This document shows positions 1-8,994 of a stretch of DNA of 64,000 nucleotides, piece by piece. Each line of letters starts with the position of its first letter. Positions within the stretch are counted from its first letter, which is position 1. The notes under the pieces were generated by a model, which was not told where the DNA came from, searched no databases, and saw nothing but the letters and a program-made list of their open reading frames with translations. The translations under genes were made by a program, and so were the position numbers. This DNA comes from Thermoanaerobacterium sp. CMT5567-10 (GTDB taxonomy: Bacteria > Bacillota > Thermoanaerobacteria > Thermoanaerobacterales > Thermoanaerobacteraceae): the NCBI RefSeq assembly GCF_030534315.2, contig NZ_CP130558.2, positions 1,664,501-1,728,500 on the forward strand, given 5' to 3'.

Positions 1-488
1 GCGTTAAATGTTCTGAGTGGCTAAGGGAGAACGGATATGTAAATGGTAATGGCAATATTATAGGACTTCCTGGACAAACAGCAAGAGATATAGCGAAAGA
101 TATATTGTTTTTTAAAGATATGGGAATCCACATGGTAGGTATTGGCCCGTTTGTACCGGCTACAGGTACACCATTAGAGACATATCCACATGGAGATGTT
201 GAGATGACGTTAAAGACGGTAGCAGCAACGAGACTTGTTTTAAAAAATGTTTTTATACCTGCTACAACAGCATTAGCAACAGTTGATAAAGATGCACAAG
301 TTAAGGCTTTAATGGCAGGTGCAAATACAATTATGTTGATTTCTACACCTTCTAAGTACAGAAGCAGGTATAAGATATACAGTAATAAAAATATGGTAGA
401 TTTACAGACGGCATATAGAGCAGTTATTAAAGCAGGAAGGAAAATGCCTCCTTACATTAACTTAGATTACATTAAAGATAGTAAATAA
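1..488 (+). CDS. hydE: [FeFe] hydrogenase H-cluster maturase HydE (3' part)
   Basis: This is the C-terminal part of a radical SAM protein; the reading frame is open from base 3 and the N-terminus, including the CxxxCxxC cluster motif, lies outside the window. Visible features are a GLPGQT motif, an IGPFVPATGTPL segment and IPATTALATVD, all typical of HydE (biotin-synthase-like TIM barrel). HydE acts with HydF and HydG to build the diiron site of [FeFe] hydrogenase, so the organism probably makes or recycles H2 anaerobically. It stops 24 bases before the next gene and probably shares its transcript. Confidence 0.85.
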   Translation, partial: VKCSEWLRENGYVNGNGNIIGLPGQTARDIAKDILFFKDMGIHMVGIGPFVPATGTPLETYPHGDVEMTLKTVAATRLVLKNVFIPATTALATVDKDAQVKALMAGANTIMLISTPSKYRSRYKIYSNKNMVDLQTAYRAVIKAGRKMPPYINLDYIKDSK

Positions 489-512
489 AATTAAATGATG
501 GGAGGGCTGGCG

Positions 513-1661
513 TTGATTTATTTTGATAATGCGGCTACATCATATCCTAAGCCAGAATCAGTTTACGATGAGATTGACAGGGTAATGAGGTATTGCGGAA
601 ATCCAGGGAGAGGCAGTCATAGATTAGCAATAGAGTCTGGAAAGCATATATTAGAGGCAAGGCAGGAGTTGTGCCAGCTTTTTAATATAAATGACCCTAT
701 GAGAGTAATTTTTACGCTTAATACTACAGATTCTTTAAATATCGCATTAAAAGGCATTTTAAATGAAGGCGATCATGTTATAACATCAAGCATGGAGCAC
801 AACTCAATGATAAGACCACTGATAGCTTTAAGAGACAGCAACTATATTGATTTGACAATAGTGAAATGCGATCAGAAGGGAAATATTGATGTTGACGATG
901 TAAGAAAAGCTATTAAGAAAAATACGAAATTGATTGCTATGATACACGCATCGAATGTGACTGGCACATTGATGCCTATAAGGGAAATAGGCAGTATTGC
1001 CCGGGAAATGGGCATATATTTCCTGGTTGATGCTGCACAAACTGCTGGAAGTTATCCTATTGATGTAGAAAAGGATAATATTGATTTATTGGCATTTCCC
1101 GGGCATAAATCTCTCTTTGGTCCACAAGGCACAGGTGGACTTTATGTAAGGGATACGATAAAACTTAAAACGATAAAGGAAGGTGGAACAGGTAGCAATT
1201 CAGAAAATATCCATCAACCTGATATGATGCCAGATATGCTTGAGAGTGGAACGCCAAACACACCTGGTATTGCAGGTCTAAAAGAAGGTGTGAGATATAT
1301 TAGAAGTATAGGTGTAGAAAATATATTAAAACATGAGAGAAAGCTGACAAAAAGGTTTATTGACGGTGTAAAAGATATACCAAACCTTGTATTGTATGGA
1401 AATAGCGATGAAGAAAGGAGAGTTGGAGTTATATCTATAAATATCAAAGATATAGATTCCGGGGAAGTCAGCTACATTCTGGATAAAGCATTTGATATAG
1501 CTACAAGATCTGGTCTTCATTGCTCATCACTGGCTCATCAGACGATAGGTACGTTAAAGACAGGTACAGTCAGATTTGGAATAGGGTATTTTAATACAGA
1601 AGATGAAGTAGATAAAGCTGTAGATGCATTGTACACCATAGCAAAACAAGCGCTGAGTTAA
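513..1661 (+). CDS. cysteine desulfurase-like PLP enzyme (aminotransferase class V)
   Basis: The protein opens with IYFDNAATSYPKP, has the Schiff-base lysine in GHKSLFGPQGTGG and ends in an RSGLHCSSLAHQ segment with a candidate acceptor cysteine. This is the pattern of the class V aminotransferase family of cysteine desulfurases and selenocysteine lyases. The likely role is mobilising sulfur from cysteine, perhaps for Fe-S enzymes such as the neighbouring HydE, but the substrate is not proven. The start is taken as TTG 513, because GGAGGG at 501-506 is well spaced for it and the family begins at this point. An in-frame ATG at 495 would place that ribosome binding site inside the gene. Confidence 0.85.
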   Translation: MIYFDNAATSYPKPESVYDEIDRVMRYCGNPGRGSHRLAIESGKHILEARQELCQLFNINDPMRVIFTLNTTDSLNIALKGILNEGDHVITSSMEHNSMIRPLIALRDSNYIDLTIVKCDQKGNIDVDDVRKAIKKNTKLIAMIHASNVTGTLMPIREIGSIAREMGIYFLVDAAQTAGSYPIDVEKDNIDLLAFPGHKSLFGPQGTGGLYVRDTIKLKTIKEGGTGSNSENIHQPDMMPDMLESGTPNTPGIAGLKEGVRYIRSIGVENILKHERKLTKRFIDGVKDIPNLVLYGNSDEERRVGVISINIKDIDSGEVSYILDKAFDIATRSGLHCSSLAHQTIGTLKTGTVRFGIGYFNTEDEVDKAVDALYTIAKQALS

Positions 1662-1690
1662 GGAAATTTATGAAATTCGGAGGAGAAAGT

Positions 1691-2194
1691 ATGCAAGAAC
1701 TGATAATGATATTTAATAAAAACATGAGTTTATTTATTTTATTTGCCATTGTTCTTGGGTTGTTTGATTTCATAGTAGTTATTATAATTAATTCTAAATA
1801 CACAAAATTAAAGAAACAGTATAAGAAGCTTATAAAAGAATTGGAAACTGGAGATGTAATTGAGCTTTTAACAAAGAACATAAGTAAAAATGAAGAATTT
1901 AACGAAAAGCTTGAAAGGTTTAGGAAAGAGTTAAGCATGATAGATAGTGAAATGAAAGCTTCTATAAAGAAAGTTGGTATTGTAAGGTATAATGCATTTA
2001 ATGATGTGGGATCTGACTTGAGCTTTTCAATAGCTCTTTTAGACAGTGAAGACAATGGAATAGTCTTGTCAGGAATATACGGTAGAAATGAAACGGCTAC
2101 ATTTGCAAAGCCAATAGTTAAAGCACAGTCAAATTATCCTTTGTCTGCAGAGGAAATTCAGGCAATAGATAAAGCAAGGAAGGGTCAGAGGTAA
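1691..2194 (+). CDS. DUF4446 family membrane-anchored protein
   Basis: One N-terminal membrane helix (about residues 10-30) is followed by a lysine-rich, probably coiled segment. A conserved C-terminal domain follows, with VGIVRYNAF and SFSIALLDSEDNGIVLSGIYGR, which is diagnostic of DUF4446. The family is common in Clostridia near the origin and its function is unknown. ATG 1691 is preferred over ATG 1670 because GGAGGAG lies at 1679-1685. It is the last gene before the terminator at 2306, probably in one unit with the two genes upstream. Confidence 0.8.
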   Translation: MQELIMIFNKNMSLFILFAIVLGLFDFIVVIIINSKYTKLKKQYKKLIKELETGDVIELLTKNISKNEEFNEKLERFRKELSMIDSEMKASIKKVGIVRYNAFNDVGSDLSFSIALLDSEDNGIVLSGIYGRNETATFAKPIVKAQSNYPLSAEEIQAIDKARKGQR

Positions 2195-2305
2195 TATAAA
2201 TAGCAATGTGTGTTGAAGGGGAAGTTCTGCTTTCTAACAACATTGTATTGCATGTAAAGAGAATTCTGCAAAAATATGTACAAATTAAATAAAAAGTATA
2301 TTGTC

Positions 2306-2345
2306 AAAAAACTTCAGCCATACTATATATGTCTGAAGTTTTTTT
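2306..2345 (+). terminator. Rho-independent terminator after DUF4446 gene
   Basis: AAAAAACTTCAG (2306-2317) pairs with CTGAAGTTTTTT (2333-2344) around a 15-base loop, and the 3' arm doubles as the U-tract. It closes the hydE-desulfurase-DUF4446 unit. No gene is visible in 2195-2305. Confidence 0.75.
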
Positions 2346-2389
2346 GATTTTTGATTTCACACAATAAGAACCGACCTGGAGGCGTATAG

Positions 2390-3211
2390 ATGGATGAAAT
2401 AAACAGAGGAAAGCTTTTAATCATAGGTGGTGCAGAAGATAAAAAAGACAAATGCATAATCTTAAAAGAAGTGATAAAACTATCTGGTGGTGAAAATAGC
2501 AGAATAGTCATAATGACTACTGCAACAGAAAAGCCAGAAGATGTAGGTAAAAATTATGTAGAAATCTTTAAGAGGTTAGGAGCGGGAACTGTCGAAACTG
2601 TAAATATAGATTCGAGAGATGATGCAAAAAACGAAATTGTTGAAGAAAGGCTAAGAAACAGTACATGTATTTTCTTTACAGGGGGAGATCAGCTGAGGAT
2701 TACCAGTATACTTGGAGGAAGTGGTATTGACAAACTTTTAAATGAATTAAATAAACAGAAAGGTATTTTAATAGTTGGAACAAGTGCAGGAGCATCTGTT
2801 ATGTCTACAACGATGATAATAGGTGGCAATGATGAGGAGTCCCCAAGGAAATGTACAATAAACATGGCACCAGGATTGGGACTTTTAAATAACGTGATAA
2901 TAGACCAGCATTTTGCACAAAGAGGGAGAATTGGAAGGCTGCTTACTGCGATAGCTGAAAACCCAGAGAATCTTGGAGCAGGAATTGATGAAGATACCGC
3001 TATAGTAGTCGATGGAAATAAATTTAGAGTTATTGGCTCAAATGCAGTAACTGTAATCGACGGTAGGACATTGAAAAATACCAATGTGTCAGAGTCTAGC
3101 CCTGATGAGATATTATCATTAACACATGTGACACTACATATACTCCCATCAGGGTATGGTTTTGATATTATGCTAAGAGAGCCTTTTAAATATAACAAGG
3201 AGGATATATAA
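2390..3211 (+). CDS. cphB: cyanophycinase
   Basis: This is a serine peptidase of the S51-like family that hydrolyses cyanophycin (multi-L-arginyl-poly-L-aspartate) to beta-Asp-Arg dipeptides. The N-terminus GKLLIIGGAEDK, the FTGGDQLR motif, the nucleophile serine in GTSAGAS (about residue 132) and DQHFAQRGRIGRL match the family. Its 273 residues are normal length and no signal peptide is seen, so it is cytoplasmic. A CTGGAGG ribosome binding site precedes it. Its TAA overlaps the ATG of cphA, so breakdown and synthesis of the nitrogen polymer are translationally coupled. Confidence 0.93.
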   Translation: MDEINRGKLLIIGGAEDKKDKCIILKEVIKLSGGENSRIVIMTTATEKPEDVGKNYVEIFKRLGAGTVETVNIDSRDDAKNEIVEERLRNSTCIFFTGGDQLRITSILGGSGIDKLLNELNKQKGILIVGTSAGASVMSTTMIIGGNDEESPRKCTINMAPGLGLLNNVIIDQHFAQRGRIGRLLTAIAENPENLGAGIDEDTAIVVDGNKFRVIGSNAVTVIDGRTLKNTNVSESSPDEILSLTHVTLHILPSGYGFDIMLREPFKYNKEDI

Positions 3212-5838
3212 TGGTTATAAAAGATATAAGGGTATATCGTGGTAGAAACATATACTGCCATAGACCTGTTGTAAAGATGATTGTGGATACAGGTGATTAT
3301 GATATACCAACAAAAGATATACCGGGATTTAATGAAAGGCTTATAAAAACAATTCCTAGTTTAAACAAACATTGTTGTTCGTACGGTTATGAAGGTGGTT
3401 TTTTAAAGAGACTTGATGAAGGTACATATCTTCCACATGTTACAGAGCATATAATATTGGAAATTCAAAATATACTTGGGTATGATGTGAAATATGGGAA
3501 AGCTAGATTGATTGAAGGACACCTTTACAACGTAATATTTGAATATGAATTAGAGGAATGTGCAATAAGATCAGCTAAATTAGCGGTTGAGATGGTTAAT
3601 AAATTTATAAGTGGAGAGGATTTCAATTTTGAGAAGGAATTAGAGCAAATAAGGAAAGTTGTTGTGGAAGTTGAGCTGGGACCCAGTACTATGGCTATAA
3701 AGAAAGCTGCAGAAGAAGCGTCAATTCCTGTAACAAGGGTTGGAAATGGCAGCATATTGAGACTAGGTTATGGACGCTATCAAAAGATGATAGAAGGTAC
3801 TATAACCCAAAATACTAGCTGCATTGCTGTAGATATAGCCTGTGATAAGATTCTGACCAAAAACATGATTAAAGAGTATGGGCTACCAGTACCTGAAGGG
3901 GATGTCGCGTATAATGAAAATGATGCAATAGCCATAGCTGAGGAAATTGGCTACCCAGTTGTAGTTAAGCCATTTAACGGCAATCAAGGAAAAGGCGTTT
4001 TTTTAAATCTATTAAATAAAGAGGAGTTGATCGTCGCTTATAGAAATGCAAAAAACATAAGTGATTTAGTTATAGTTGAAAGACATATCAAGGGAAAAAA
4101 TTATAGAGTTCTTGTGATTGGTGATAGAGTTGTTGCAGTATCGGAAAGAGTACCTGCTAGAGTCTTAAGCGATGGAATACATACAATTAGGGAGCTAGTA
4201 GAGATTGAAAACAGGAACCCTCTAAGAGGTGTTGGACATGAAAAACCTCTTACAAAAATAAACATAGACAATATTTCACAATTTGTGTTAAAAAAGCAAG
4301 GATACCAAATTGATGATATTCCTCCAAAAGGTGTATACGTATATTTTCGCGAAAGCGCAAACTTAAGTACTGGAGGTACAGCAATTGATAGGACGAAAGA
4401 AATACATCCTGACAATATAGAAATAGCGGTGAGAGCAGCAAAGGCCATTGGCCTGGATATTGCGGGAATTGATATTACAATGGAAAATATCTCTATGCCT
4501 TTAAACAGGAGCAATGGTGCTATAATTGAGGTTAATGCGGCCCCAGGCATAAGGATGCATCACTACCCGTCTAAGGGCAAATCAAGAGATGTCGCAAGAG
4601 CGATTATAAATATGCTTTATCCAAAAGGGAGCAAAGCCACAATACCAATTATATCGGTTACTGGTACCAATGGGAAAACGACGACAGTGAGAATGATATC
4701 TCAAATATTGAGGACGTATGGTTATACGGTTGGAATGACGTCTACAGATGGGATTTATGTTGATGATGTATGCATATATAAAGGGGATAATTCAGGACCT
4801 AAAAGTGCCAGGACATGCCTTGCTGATAAAAATATTGATGCGGCTGTGTTGGAAACAGCAAGAGGTGGCATTGTAAGGGAAGGTTTAGGATACGATTTGG
4901 CTGATGTAGGCATAATTACAAATATTTCAGAAGACCACCTTGGCATAGATGGTATTGAAACATTAGAAGATCTTGCATTTGTAAAATCTTTAGTGGTGGA
5001 AGCAGTAAAAAAAGATGGGTACTCAGTCTTAAATGCTGATGATCCTATGACACCGTATATTTCCAAAAGAGCAAAGGGAAAAATCATATACTTTTCGATG
5101 CATGAGAATAACATTACTATAAAAAGGCATTTAGAAGAAGGCGGTATTTCTGTATACGTAAAAAATGATACGATAGTAATTGCAAATGGTGAAATAGTAC
5201 CTGTTGCAAAAATTGATGAGATTCCAGCTACGCTAAACGGTAAAGTCTTGTACAATGTAGAAAATGCAATGGCAGCAATTGCTGCATCGTACGGCATCAA
5301 GATTCCAGTGAATGTAATTTCAAAAGGAATCAAATCATTCTATTGCGATGAGAATCACAATCCAGGTAGATTTAATATTTTCAATGTAGGAAGTTTCCGA
5401 GTCCTTGTGGATTATGGCCATAATATAGATGGCATAAGAAAGGTAATAGAATCAGCTCGAAAGTTGAATCCTAATCGTTTGATAGGGGTTATAGGGGTTC
5501 CGGGTGACAGAAGCGATTCAAGCACATTGAAGATAGGTGAAATCTGCGGAGAAGGATTTGATAAAGTTTATATAAAAGAGGATTTAGATTTAAGAGGACG
5601 AAAGCCAGGTGAAATAGCAAAACTTCTGGAGATAGGCGTACTAAAGGGTGGAGTCGGCAAAGAAGATGTAAATGTGATTTTAAAAGAAGTAGATGCGTTA
5701 AAAACCGCTATGTACGAAGCACAGCCGGGAGATTTGATTGTGATATTCTATGAAAAATATGCGCCTGTAGTAGATGCCATAAACAATTTTATAAAAATAA
5801 GTCAGTTTGATATAGATGAAAGCAAAGAAAGGGCTTAA
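3211..5838 (+). CDS. cphA: cyanophycin synthetase
   Basis: The enzyme adds Asp and Arg alternately to a growing cyanophycin chain, using ATP. Its 875 residues show the standard layout: an N-terminal domain of about 160 residues, an ATP-grasp domain (EYGLPVPEGD, VVKPFNGNQGKGV, EVNAAPGIRMHHYPSKG) and a Mur-ligase-like domain with the P-loop VTGTNGKTTT near residue 490 and NPGRFN in its C-terminal lobe. The start is the ATG overlapping the cphB stop. The last codons form one arm of a convergent terminator shared with yyaC. Cyanophycin probably serves as a nitrogen and carbon store, possibly linked to sporulation. Confidence 0.95.
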   Translation: MVIKDIRVYRGRNIYCHRPVVKMIVDTGDYDIPTKDIPGFNERLIKTIPSLNKHCCSYGYEGGFLKRLDEGTYLPHVTEHIILEIQNILGYDVKYGKARLIEGHLYNVIFEYELEECAIRSAKLAVEMVNKFISGEDFNFEKELEQIRKVVVEVELGPSTMAIKKAAEEASIPVTRVGNGSILRLGYGRYQKMIEGTITQNTSCIAVDIACDKILTKNMIKEYGLPVPEGDVAYNENDAIAIAEEIGYPVVVKPFNGNQGKGVFLNLLNKEELIVAYRNAKNISDLVIVERHIKGKNYRVLVIGDRVVAVSERVPARVLSDGIHTIRELVEIENRNPLRGVGHEKPLTKINIDNISQFVLKKQGYQIDDIPPKGVYVYFRESANLSTGGTAIDRTKEIHPDNIEIAVRAAKAIGLDIAGIDITMENISMPLNRSNGAIIEVNAAPGIRMHHYPSKGKSRDVARAIINMLYPKGSKATIPIISVTGTNGKTTTVRMISQILRTYGYTVGMTSTDGIYVDDVCIYKGDNSGPKSARTCLADKNIDAAVLETARGGIVREGLGYDLADVGIITNISEDHLGIDGIETLEDLAFVKSLVVEAVKKDGYSVLNADDPMTPYISKRAKGKIIYFSMHENNITIKRHLEEGGISVYVKNDTIVIANGEIVPVAKIDEIPATLNGKVLYNVENAMAAIAASYGIKIPVNVISKGIKSFYCDENHNPGRFNIFNVGSFRVLVDYGHNIDGIRKVIESARKLNPNRLIGVIGVPGDRSDSSTLKIGEICGEGFDKVYIKEDLDLRGRKPGEIAKLLEIGVLKGGVGKEDVNVILKEVDALKTAMYEAQPGDLIVIFYEKYAPVVDAINNFIKISQFDIDESKERA

Positions 5839-5856
5839 ATTATGCCCTTTCTTTGC
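5822..5856. terminator. convergent bidirectional terminator inside both gene ends
   Basis: GCAAAGAAAGGGC (5822-5834) pairs perfectly with GCCCTTTCTTTGC (5844-5856) around a 9-base loop containing both stop codons. It serves cphA on the plus strand and yyaC on the minus strand. Because the arms are coding, both proteins end in Lys-Glu-Arg-Ala. Confidence 0.85.
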
Positions 5857-6394
5857 GATTTTCCAATTCTATTATAGATTTCGTTATGCCATATGTTATT
5901 ATATCTGCCATCTTCATTACAACATTGAGCCTTGTGTTCTGTAGTACCATAAATTCCATAAATCCAGAAATATTTACTATACCTGTCACATACATATTTC
6001 CTATAGGAGTCAAATCTTTTGAAACACCAGCACCAGGTTTTATAGCACCTTCACCTATAGATATACAGCCTACATGATTTAATGAACCCAGACATGCATC
6101 TACAGCTATAATAAAAGGATTTTTATGTACTTTTTTAATATTGTATAAAGTCTCATTTAGATTTTTCGCATGGACAGGTTCGCTTAATGTTCCATATATA
6201 CCGATTCTGTCAGAAAAGAAATTTTTTAGTTTATATCCAACAATTGGTCCAAGACTGTCACCAGTGGACCTGTCTGTACCAATACAGACAACGACAAAGT
6301 CATCTTTAAAGTTAAACAATTTATTAAAACATCTTGAAAATTCTAAACTAAAATCACTGTAACATGTTTTATCATTTATGTTGATTAATTTCAT
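5840..6394 (-). CDS. yyaC: spore protease YyaC
   Basis: The protein is 184 residues long. The segment VVCIGTDRSTGDSLGPIVGYKL and the later IAVDACLGSLNHVG and GAIKPGAGVSKDLTPIGN match the YyaC family, which is related to germination protease GPR and hydrogenase maturation proteases. It is a sporulation protein of spore-forming Firmicutes and supports an endospore-forming host. A clear AAGGAGATG ribosome binding site lies just upstream. It converges with cphA and diverges from cvpA. No sporulation sigma promoter could be identified with confidence. Confidence 0.88.
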   Translation of the reverse strand: MKLININDKTCYSDFSLEFSRCFNKLFNFKDDFVVVCIGTDRSTGDSLGPIVGYKLKNFFSDRIGIYGTLSEPVHAKNLNETLYNIKKVHKNPFIIAVDACLGSLNHVGCISIGEGAIKPGAGVSKDLTPIGNMYVTGIVNISGFMEFMVLQNTRLNVVMKMADIITYGITKSIIELENRKERA

Positions 6395-6474
6395 TATGCC
6401 ATCTCCTTAAAGCATATTTCTATAATTATTTTTCACAAGTTTCATTCTATTAATACACTGTAAATAAGTATTGG

Positions 6475-6503
6475 TTGAAAACAGGCACATAAATGTGTAT
6501 TAT
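6475..6503 (+). promoter_or_regulatory. sigma-A promoter for cvpA-like gene
   Basis: TTGAAA (6475-6480) and TATTAT (6498-6503) are 17 bases apart, 28 bases upstream of the gene start at 6531. Confidence 0.55.
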
Positions 6504-6530
6504 AATATTAGGTGTTTTAAGGTGGTTTTT

Positions 6531-7067
6531 ATGAATATTGTTGATATTATAATAGTTTTGGTAATTGCATATTTTATGTACTCTGGCTTTATAAAAGGTT
6601 TTATTATGACACTTTACGGATTAGCAAATATTGTAATATCATGGATTTTGACTGTGAAGTTTTATCCAATTGTATCACAGTATATAATGAGAAATGTAAA
6701 ATTGTTGGATTTTGCAATGAAATTGGCAGGCTCTTTAAAAAATGTAATCTTTAATGTTACATCTATAAAGTCGTTTGTAGATTTAATTAGTATAGTTTTG
6801 ACATTTTTGTTCTTTACATTATTTTTAAAAATCTTTGCAGTGATACTCAACAAATTATTGAATTATCCGTTTATAAGGATCTTTAACAAGATAGGCGGTG
6901 GGCTTTTAGGCATGGTAGAAGGATTTGTGTTTGTTTTTTTCATATTCAGCTTGTTTAAAGCCATAAACAATATGTTACCCCTAAGTTACTGGACGTATAT
7001 AGACAAATCTCAGTTTGCAAAGCTATTTTTGAACAACAATGATGTCCTTAAAATGTTTTTGCTGTAA
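6531..7067 (+). CDS. CvpA family membrane protein
   Basis: This 178-residue hydrophobic protein has about four membrane segments. Its N-terminus MNIVDIIIVLVIAYFMYSGF with the following KGFIMT is typical of CvpA/YshB proteins (colicin V production family). The exact role is unknown; homologues influence envelope stress and growth. ATG 6531 is chosen because AAGGTGG lies a few bases upstream and a promoter overlaps the longer reading frame. The mscS gene follows after 23 bases, suggesting an envelope-related operon. Confidence 0.8.
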   Translation: MNIVDIIIVLVIAYFMYSGFIKGFIMTLYGLANIVISWILTVKFYPIVSQYIMRNVKLLDFAMKLAGSLKNVIFNVTSIKSFVDLISIVLTFLFFTLFLKIFAVILNKLLNYPFIRIFNKIGGGLLGMVEGFVFVFFIFSLFKAINNMLPLSYWTYIDKSQFAKLFLNNNDVLKMFLL

Positions 7068-7090
7068 TTTAAAGTGAAAGGATGTTTAAT

Positions 7091-7978
7091 TTGGAATATC
7101 TGCTTAATTTGTATAATCAAATACTGAAACTTTACGATATAAAGATATTAGGAACGACTTTTGATATTTTAAAAGTCGTTATAATAGCGTATATTGCCAA
7201 GAAATTAGGATACCTTTTGATAGATAGATTCTATGTAATGCAGGAAAGGTCCAAGATTCAATTTTCAGAAAGGAAGGTAAAAACACTTTCTTCTCTTACA
7301 AAAAATATTTTAAGGTATGTCATATACTTTGTTGCAATTTACTCTATACTGGAGATATTAGGATTAAAAATGGGTTCAATACTGGCTGTAGCCGGTATAG
7401 GCAGCCTCGCAGTTGGATTTGGAGCACAAAGCCTTGTGAAAGATGTCATAACAGGCTTTTTTATAATATTCGAAGATCAATTTGGAGTGGGTGACTATAT
7501 TACTATAAACAATTTTTCAGGGACTGTGGAGGAAATCGGACTTAGAGTTACAAAAATTAGGGACTTTTCAGGTGATCTTAACATCATTCCAAATGGCGAA
7601 ATTACGTCTGTAACAAACCATTCTAAAGGTGCTATGAGAGCTCTCGTAACTATTGGTATATCTTATGAAGAGGATGTAGACAAAGCTTTAAAGATATTAA
7701 ATGAAATATGCAATGCGGTAAAAAAAGATAGAGATGATATATTGGAAGGACCTTCAGTACTTGGCATAACTAACTTTAAAGATTCTACAGTTGAAATTAC
7801 AATAGTAGCTATGACGAAGCCAATGCAGCAGTGGGCTGTAGAAAGGGATTTAAGATATAGAATAAAGCAGGAATTTGACGATAATAGTGTAGAGTTTCCA
7901 TATCCGCACATGGATGTTGTATTAAAAGAGATTAACAAGAAAGGTGATAGTGATGCCGAAAGAGATCAACGTGGGTGA
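7091..7978 (+). CDS. mechanosensitive ion channel, MscS family
   Basis: The protein has three N-terminal membrane helices. The pore-lining helix carries the Gly/Ala-rich [20 protein letters not shown], followed by the beta domain [22 protein letters not shown] and a C-terminal alpha/beta domain, which is the MscS pattern. At about 295 residues it is normal length. It releases solutes on hypo-osmotic shock. TTG 7091 is preferred because AAAGGA at 7077-7082 overlaps the alternative ATG 7082. Its 3' end overlaps the next gene by 26 bases. Confidence 0.88.
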   Translation: MEYLLNLYNQILKLYDIKILGTTFDILKVVIIAYIAKKLGYLLIDRFYVMQERSKIQFSERKVKTLSSLTKNILRYVIYFVAIYSILEILGLKMGSILAVAGIGSLAVGFGAQSLVKDVITGFFIIFEDQFGVGDYITINNFSGTVEEIGLRVTKIRDFSGDLNIIPNGEITSVTNHSKGAMRALVTIGISYEEDVDKALKILNEICNAVKKDRDDILEGPSVLGITNFKDSTVEITIVAMTKPMQQWAVERDLRYRIKQEFDDNSVEFPYPHMDVVLKEINKKGDSDAERDQRG

Positions 7979-8159
7979 TGTTGTCAAGATGAAAAAACTC
8001 CATCCGTGTGGAGGAGATGAATGGGAGGTACTTAGAGTAGGTATGGACATAAGGATAAAATGTTTAAAGTGTGGCAGAATGGTGTTGATGCCAAGACCTA
8101 AATTTGAGAAAGGAATGAAAAAAATAATAAAAACTGTTGAAAAACCAAATGAACAATGA
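7953..8159 (+). CDS. DUF951 family zinc-binding-like protein
   Basis: This small (68-residue) protein has the core [20 protein letters not shown] and [18 protein letters not shown]. It contains one CGG and one CxxC pair likely to bind zinc. DUF951 genes sit beside mscS and rpsF in many Firmicutes; their function is unknown. ATG 7953 is well spaced from AAAGGTG. It overlaps the mscS 3' end. Confidence 0.85.
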   Translation: MPKEINVGDVVKMKKLHPCGGDEWEVLRVGMDIRIKCLKCGRMVLMPRPKFEKGMKKIIKTVEKPNEQ

Positions 8160-8182
8160 TAAAATAACAATATGGATTGCCG

Positions 8183-8217
8183 CCTTGCCCAATAGGGCCG
8201 TAAAGTCCGTAAGGAGG
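8183..8217 (+). promoter_or_regulatory. candidate S6:S18 autoregulatory leader of rpsF
   Basis: CCTT (8183-8186) and GCCC (8187-8190) pair with AAGG (8211-8214) and GGGC (8195-8198). This leaves a large 3' internal loop that contains CCGTAAAGTCCGT. The outer arm is part of the AAGGAGG ribosome binding site. Known S6:S18 leaders (rpsF motif) are short hairpins with a conserved CCG in an asymmetric loop, bound by the S6-S18 complex. Position and features fit, but the consensus was recalled, not searched. Confidence 0.55.
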
Positions 8218-8224
8218 TGAAATA

Positions 8225-8512
8225 ATGAGATCGTATGAAACAATATTTATAATTTCTCCAGATGTCAATGATGAAGCAAGACCTGCTTTAATTGAGAAGT
8301 TCAAAAATCTCATAACAGAAAAAGGTGGAGAAATTACAAATGTCGATGAGTGGGGCAGAAGGAAGCTTGCTTATGAAATCGATAAGAAGAGTGAAGGGTA
8401 TTATGTTTTGATGAACTTTAACAGTGATGTAGATGTCCCACACGAACTTGAGAGAGTTTACAAAATAACAGACGGTATATTGAGATATCTTATCGTTAAA
8501 GTTGATAAATAA
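8225..8512 (+). CDS. rpsF: 30S ribosomal protein S6
   Basis: The protein is 95 residues, with the N-terminus [13 protein letters not shown], the central [23 protein letters not shown] and [17 protein letters not shown], all typical of bS6. It binds the 16S platform together with S18. It starts the standard rpsF-ssb-rpsR operon and has a strong AAGGAGGTG ribosome binding site embedded in the candidate leader hairpin. Confidence 0.97.
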   Translation: MRSYETIFIISPDVNDEARPALIEKFKNLITEKGGEITNVDEWGRRKLAYEIDKKSEGYYVLMNFNSDVDVPHELERVYKITDGILRYLIVKVDK

Positions 8513-8535
8513 TTCATTGATAGGTGGGTTAAATA

Positions 8536-8982
8536 ATGTTAAATAAAGTTGTATTGATAGGCCGTTTAACAAAAGATCCTGTCCTAAAATATGCGTCATC
8601 AAATATGATTCCTGTAACAACTTTTACACTTGCTGTTAACAGGAACTATACTCAGCAAAATGGTGACAGGTTGGCAGATTTTATACCCATCGTTACATGG
8701 CGAAAACTTGCAGAGATTTGTGGAAATAATCTTAAAAAGGGAAGATTAGTTGCTGTCGCCGGAAGTATCCAGACTCGTTCATGGGATGACAACAGCGGCA
8801 ATCGCCACTGGATTACAGAAGTTGTTGCGGATGAAGTTAAGTTTTTGGATTCCAACAAAAGCAGTGGCAATGATCCTATGATTGATTTAGGTAAAGATAT
8901 TCATAGTTTTGATATCGATGTGGATGGCGGCGATTTTGATGGATTTAGTCCGGTAGAGTCAGAAGATGATCTTCCATTCTAA
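8536..8982 (+). CDS. ssb: single-stranded DNA-binding protein
   Basis: An OB-fold domain (LNKVVLIGRLTKDPVLKY, FTLAVNR, DFIPIVTWRKLAEIC, GRLVAVAGSIQTRSW) is followed by an acidic disordered tail ending in DDLPF, the tip that recruits replication and repair partners. Its 148 residues are normal for bacterial SSB. It lies between rpsF and rpsR, as in most Firmicutes. Confidence 0.97.
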   Translation: MLNKVVLIGRLTKDPVLKYASSNMIPVTTFTLAVNRNYTQQNGDRLADFIPIVTWRKLAEICGNNLKKGRLVAVAGSIQTRSWDDNSGNRHWITEVVADEVKFLDSNKSSGNDPMIDLGKDIHSFDIDVDGGDFDGFSPVESEDDLPF

Positions 8983-8994
8983 GGAGGGTTGAGT

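Noticed and set aside
4755-5333. Long minus-strand open frame inside cphA
   Set aside because: It is the antisense shadow of a well-conserved cyanophycin synthetase domain.
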